NCBI RefSeq assembly: GCF_000934605.2
Contig: NZ_CP010897.2
Coordinates: forward strand, 1,364,001 to 1,428,000
Direction of reading: 5' to 3'
Length of the DNA: 64,000 nt
From: Pandoraea vervacti
GTDB lineage: Bacteria; Pseudomonadota; Gammaproteobacteria; Burkholderiales; Burkholderiaceae
The position numbers and the translations under genes are program-made. Below the pieces are notes generated by a model, which was given only the letters and a program-made list of their open reading frames with translations, had not been told where the DNA came from and did not search any database. Shown in pieces: positions 61,148 through 64,000 of this stretch; positions within the stretch are counted from its first letter, which is position 1, and each line of letters opens with the position of its first letter.

Positions 61148-61984
61148 TCAGATTTCGAGATTGTCGATCAGACGTGTCGAACCCAGCCTGGCGGCGGCAA
61201 GCACCACCAGACTCTCTGACGGCGCCGCGCCGGGCGCAGGCACACGCAGATTGGCGCGCTGGCGAATCGAGACATAATCCGGCTTCCAGCCTCGCTCGAT
61301 CAGCGTCTTCATGGCAGCCGCTTCGAGCGCGGCATAGTCCGTCTTGCCCGCATTCACATCGTTGCGAATCTCGTTGAGCAGGCGGTAGAGCTGCGGCGCC
61401 TCGGCGCGTTCGGCCTCCGACAGGTAGCGATTGCGCGAGGACAGGGCAAGGCCGTCTTCGGCACGCACCGTCTCCGCGGCAATGATCTCGATCGGCAGCG
61501 CAAACTGACGACACATGCTGCGCACGATCATCAACTGCTGATAATCCTTCTTGCCGAACACCGCCACGCGCGGTTGCACACACGAGAACAGCTTGGTGAC
61601 GACGGTGCACACGCCCTTGAAGAAGCCCGGGCGGAATTCCCCTTCGAGGATGTCGCCCAGATCGTGCGGCGGCTCAACGCGGTACTCCTGCGGCTCGGGG
61701 TACATCTCCTTCTCGTCCGGGGCGAACAGCACGTAGACGTTCTCGCGCGTGAGCTTCTCGACGTCGTCGGCCATCGTACGCGGATACTTGTCGAAGTCCT
61801 CGTTCGGCCCGAATTGCAGGCGGTTCACGAAGATGCTCGCGACGACCGGGTCGCCGTGCTGGCGCGCCAGTCGCATGAGCGAGAGATGGCCTTCGTGCAG
61901 ATTGCCCATCGTGGGCACGAAGGCGACGCGATTCTGACCGCGCAATTGATCGCGCAGCTCGTGAATCGAGGGAATGACTTTCAT
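61148..61984 (-). CDS. panC: pantoate--beta-alanine ligase
   Basis: A 278-residue ATP-dependent ligase making pantothenate. It has VAFVPTMGNLHEGHLSLM with the HIGH-like motif, FVNRLQFGPNEDFDKYPRT, FGKKDYQQLMIVR and DGLALSSRNRYL (KMSKS-like). It starts 7 bp after the scpA stop, so it is co-transcribed with scpA, and panD follows. Confidence 0.96.
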   Translation of the reverse strand: MKVIPSIHELRDQLRGQNRVAFVPTMGNLHEGHLSLMRLARQHGDPVVASIFVNRLQFGPNEDFDKYPRTMADDVEKLTRENVYVLFAPDEKEMYPEPQEYRVEPPHDLGDILEGEFRPGFFKGVCTVVTKLFSCVQPRVAVFGKKDYQQLMIVRSMCRQFALPIEIIAAETVRAEDGLALSSRNRYLSEAERAEAPQLYRLLNEIRNDVNAGKTDYAALEAAAMKTLIERGWKPDYVSIRQRANLRVPAPGAAPSESLVVLAAARLGSTRLIDNLEI

Positions 61985-61991
61985 GGGGCGC

Positions 61992-63062
61992 TCAGTTTGG
62001 GGTGTAAGTCAGGCGGACGTAGATCGGTGCGAACGGCTCGGCCTGCGTGATCTCAAGCAGCGATTCGCGCGTGAGCTCGAGCATGGCGATGAAGTTGACC
62101 ACGACCACCGGCACGCCGCGCGTGACGTCGAACAGTTCGGTGAACTCCATGAATCGCGCACCTTGCAGGCGGCGCAAAATCTGGCTCATGTGCTCGCGCA
62201 CCGACAGTTCTTCGCGGGAAATCTTGTGATGCTGCACGAGCTTGGCCCGGCGCAGGACTTCGGCCCACGCCGCGCGAAGGTCCTCGGCGTCAACATCGGG
62301 AAAGCGCGGCTGGAGGCTCTGCTCGATGTAGACCTGCGAGCGCAGGAAATCGCGCCCGAGCACCGGCAGCGTATCGAGTTTCTGCGCGGCGAGCTTCATC
62401 TGCTCGTATTCGAGCAGCCGGCGCACCAGTTCGGCACGCGGATCCTCGGCTTCCTCGCCGGTGTCGGCCTTCTTGACCGGCAGCAGCATGCGCGACTTGA
62501 TCTCGATGAGCATCGCGGCCATGAGCAGATACTCGGACGCGAGTTCGAGATTGGTGCGGCGGATCTGTTCGACGTAGAGCAGATACTGCTTCGTGACCTG
62601 CGCCATCGGAATGTCGAGGACGTTGAAGTTCTGCTTGCGGATCAGATACAGCAACAAGTCGAGCGGGCCTTCGAAGGCTTCGAGGAAGATCTCCAGGGCA
62701 TCCGGCGGGATGTAGAGATCGTTCGGCAGGGCAAAGAGCGGCTCGCCATACAGGCGGGCGCGCGCGACACCGTCGACCGTGTCGGGCGTTGAGTCCTGCC
62801 CGTCGTGCGGGGCGGGCAGTTCCGTGGCGCTGCCGCCTGCGTTTGCAGCACGCCCGTTCGAGGCGGCAGCGGACGCCGCGTGAGCGTCATCCGACGATGC
62901 GGGGCCGTCAGGCGTTGTACGCGATGCCGATCCATGCGCCGCGGGCTGAGCGGCGGCGTGCGTCGCTGCGTCGCCCGGAACGCCGTCCGACGCATCGCGC
63001 TGCGCGCCACCCTCACTGTTGCCGTGATTGCCGCCATCGCCATCGCCCACGCCATCCGCCAT
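61992..63062 (-). CDS. scpA: segregation and condensation protein A
   Basis: A 356-residue kleisin that bridges the SMC heads with ScpB. The conserved part begins about residue 105 with LEIFLEAFEGPLDLLLYLIRKQNFNVLDIPMAQV, then LASEYLLMAAMLIEIKSRMLLP and EDPRAELVRRLLEYEQMK, and the C-terminal winged helix. The first 100 residues are Ala/Gly/Asp-rich low complexity. The start is uncertain: ATG 63062 was chosen; GTG 63089 and TTG 63146 are in frame, all lacking a good ribosome site. The frame is open to 63668 but overlaps the DUF3460 gene. Confidence 0.85.
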   Translation of the reverse strand: MADGVGDGDGGNHGNSEGGAQRDASDGVPGDAATHAAAQPAAHGSASRTTPDGPASSDDAHAASAAASNGRAANAGGSATELPAPHDGQDSTPDTVDGVARARLYGEPLFALPNDLYIPPDALEIFLEAFEGPLDLLLYLIRKQNFNVLDIPMAQVTKQYLLYVEQIRRTNLELASEYLLMAAMLIEIKSRMLLPVKKADTGEEAEDPRAELVRRLLEYEQMKLAAQKLDTLPVLGRDFLRSQVYIEQSLQPRFPDVDAEDLRAAWAEVLRRAKLVQHHKISREELSVREHMSQILRRLQGARFMEFTELFDVTRGVPVVVVNFIAMLELTRESLLEITQAEPFAPIYVRLTYTPN

Positions 63063-63174
63063 CGCATCGACGTGTTCGGGCGCCGGCACGATCTCGGGGA
63101 TCGGCTCGGGCGTGAACGACGGATCGTCAGGGGGACTCGGGTTCAATGCGGCACTCGGTGCGGAAACGCCCGGA

Positions 63175-63357
63175 TTATTCGCCTTGGTAGACGTACGGTT
63201 GCTGCGCCACGCGCGACTGCTGCGCACGGTTGCGTTCGTCGAGATCGATCGGCTGCTTGTCCCACAGCAGGGCACGGCCCTTGCGTTGCTCCGCTTCCAG
63301 CGTCGGCTTTTCGGCCTTGAGTTGCTTGATGAATTGGGTGATGTCGGACTCGTACAT
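63175..63357 (-). CDS. DUF3460 family small protein
   Basis: A 60-residue soluble protein, MYESDITQFIKQLK followed by KPTLEAEQRKGRALLWDK and an Arg/Gln-rich end (RNRAQQSRVAQQ). It matches the small beta-proteobacterial DUF3460 family found upstream of scpA. ATG 63357 begins at homology; a longer frame to 63408 starts inside a hydrophobic stretch that looks non-coding. Function unknown. It lies just upstream of scpA on the same strand. Confidence 0.75.
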   Translation of the reverse strand: MYESDITQFIKQLKAEKPTLEAEQRKGRALLWDKQPIDLDERNRAQQSRVAQQPYVYQGE

Positions 63358-63648
63358 GGTCGATTGCTTGAAAAATAGGCAAAAGCGGCACCGTCGCAAC
63401 GGTGCCAATCGACGCAGATTCTACCGCAAACCCACCGATATTCCCCGTTTTGGGCGTTTTGACCAAATTGCCCGGATTTTAGGCCGCGCCGGTGAACTGC
63501 CCGAATGGATATGTTCAAATACGACTCATATACGCATCGCGCGTTGTCCCGTTGTGCCATGCTGGCGGGCATCGCGCGTTCGAGCACTCGCTTCGCGCAA
63601 TATTCACAGCACGCCGGACCACCGGCGGCGATATTTTCAAGGAAGGTT

Positions 63649-64000
63649 TTGACCGTCTCGCAGATCAAATCCGGACACGACGCCAGTCGTCGCTTCGGCG
63701 CGCGCCGCTTGCGCCGCCCTTTTTGCCGCCAACCCGCAGTGCGCGTCGTGCTGATCGCACTGACCTGCGGCCTGCTCGGGCTGACGGGCTTCGCACACGC
63801 GGATTACCGGGTGCGCGTCGACGCGCCCAAAGACATCGCCAAGCTGCTCAAAGACAACCTGGACGCCGTGCGCTATGCCGAGCGCGACGACATCGGCGAG
63901 GCGCAATTCGAGCACATCATCGCGACCGTCGGCGAGCAGGTGCAGGAGCTGACGTCCACCGAGGGTTACTTCTCTCCGGTCACCCATGTCGACGTGGCCA
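63649..64000 (+). CDS. tamA: outer-membrane assembly protein of the TamA/BamA type, N-terminal part
   Basis: An open frame runs off the right edge (117 codons). After a basic stretch it has a hydrophobic signal segment (VVLIALTCGLLGLTGFAHA), then the first POTRA domain: DYRVRVDAPKDIAKLLKDNLD, followed by EQVQELTSTEGYFSPVTHVDV. The YFSP turn and POTRA layout fit TamA. The start is TTG 63649, with AAGGA five nt upstream; there is no in-frame ATG before the signal segment. It is divergent from the DUF3460 gene. Confidence 0.8.
   Translation, partial: MTVSQIKSGHDASRRFGARRLRRPFCRQPAVRVVLIALTCGLLGLTGFAHADYRVRVDAPKDIAKLLKDNLDAVRYAERDDIGEAQFEHIIATVGEQVQELTSTEGYFSPVTHVDVA

Overview
The window looks like chromosomal DNA of a high-GC Gram-negative betaproteobacterium of the order Burkholderiales. 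Gene order and protein sequences fit Burkholderiaceae, with Pandoraea as my best guess. That is an inference from lgt, gyrA-ompA, serC-pheA-tyrA-aroA-cmk-rpsA-ihfB-lapAB-ugd-hldA-hldD-cysM, zapA-6S RNA and panC-panD-scpA neighbourhoods; no rRNA was available to test it. Most of the window is core housekeeping sequence with a few accessory insertions.

Layout. 1-372: the 3' end of lgt, then a 10-bp tandem repeat and a terminator. 968-2371: an ankyrin-like protein of unknown role. 2425-10447: a malonate-use locus with a divergent GntR/FCD regulator, a three-gene TRAP transporter, malonyl-CoA decarboxylase, a crotonase-fold protein and malonyl-CoA synthetase. An ISL3-family insertion sequence (10572-11874) sits exactly in the loop of the terminator hairpin that follows this operon. 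11955-14302: a SIMPL protein, an EVE protein and a ferritin-like protein. 14542-18240: ompA and gyrA, divergent. 18382-28064: a DUF2059 protein, serC, pheA, tyrA, aroA, a reverse-strand mntH with a Fur box, cmk, rpsA and ihfB. 28313-33245: lapA, lapB, ugd, hldA and hldD (envelope and LPS). 33510-40964: a ComEA-like protein, cysM, mltB, an HDAC-like hydrolase, an ECHDC3-like protein, a ferredoxin-NADP reductase and a monoglyceride-lipase-like hydrolase. 41389-45083: etfB, etfA and an acyl-CoA dehydrogenase. 45205-46039: 6S RNA, zapA and a ZapB-like coiled-coil protein, all on the minus strand.

46107-59730 is a cobalamin region. It has a promoter, an adenosylcobalamin riboswitch, btuB, btuC, btuD, cobT, cobS and cobC on the plus strand; btuF on the minus strand; two small lipoprotein genes around a 20-bp bidirectional hairpin; then cobD, cbiB and cobU on the minus strand, diverging from cbiP. 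The set covers corrinoid uptake and the late (nucleotide loop, aminopropanol arm, amidation) steps; the corrin-ring genes are not here. An orphan ParA follows, then panD, panC, scpA and a DUF3460 gene on the minus strand. A TamA-like outer-membrane assembly gene runs off the right edge.

No CRISPR array, prophage, tRNA or rRNA was seen. The most notable non-coding signals are the transposon placed in a terminator loop with the loop itself duplicated, a family of short tandem repeats (GTGAAGCGG-like) in three separate intergenic gaps, a perfect palindrome over the -35 box of the riboswitch promoter, and a long hairpin with a T-run immediately before serC.
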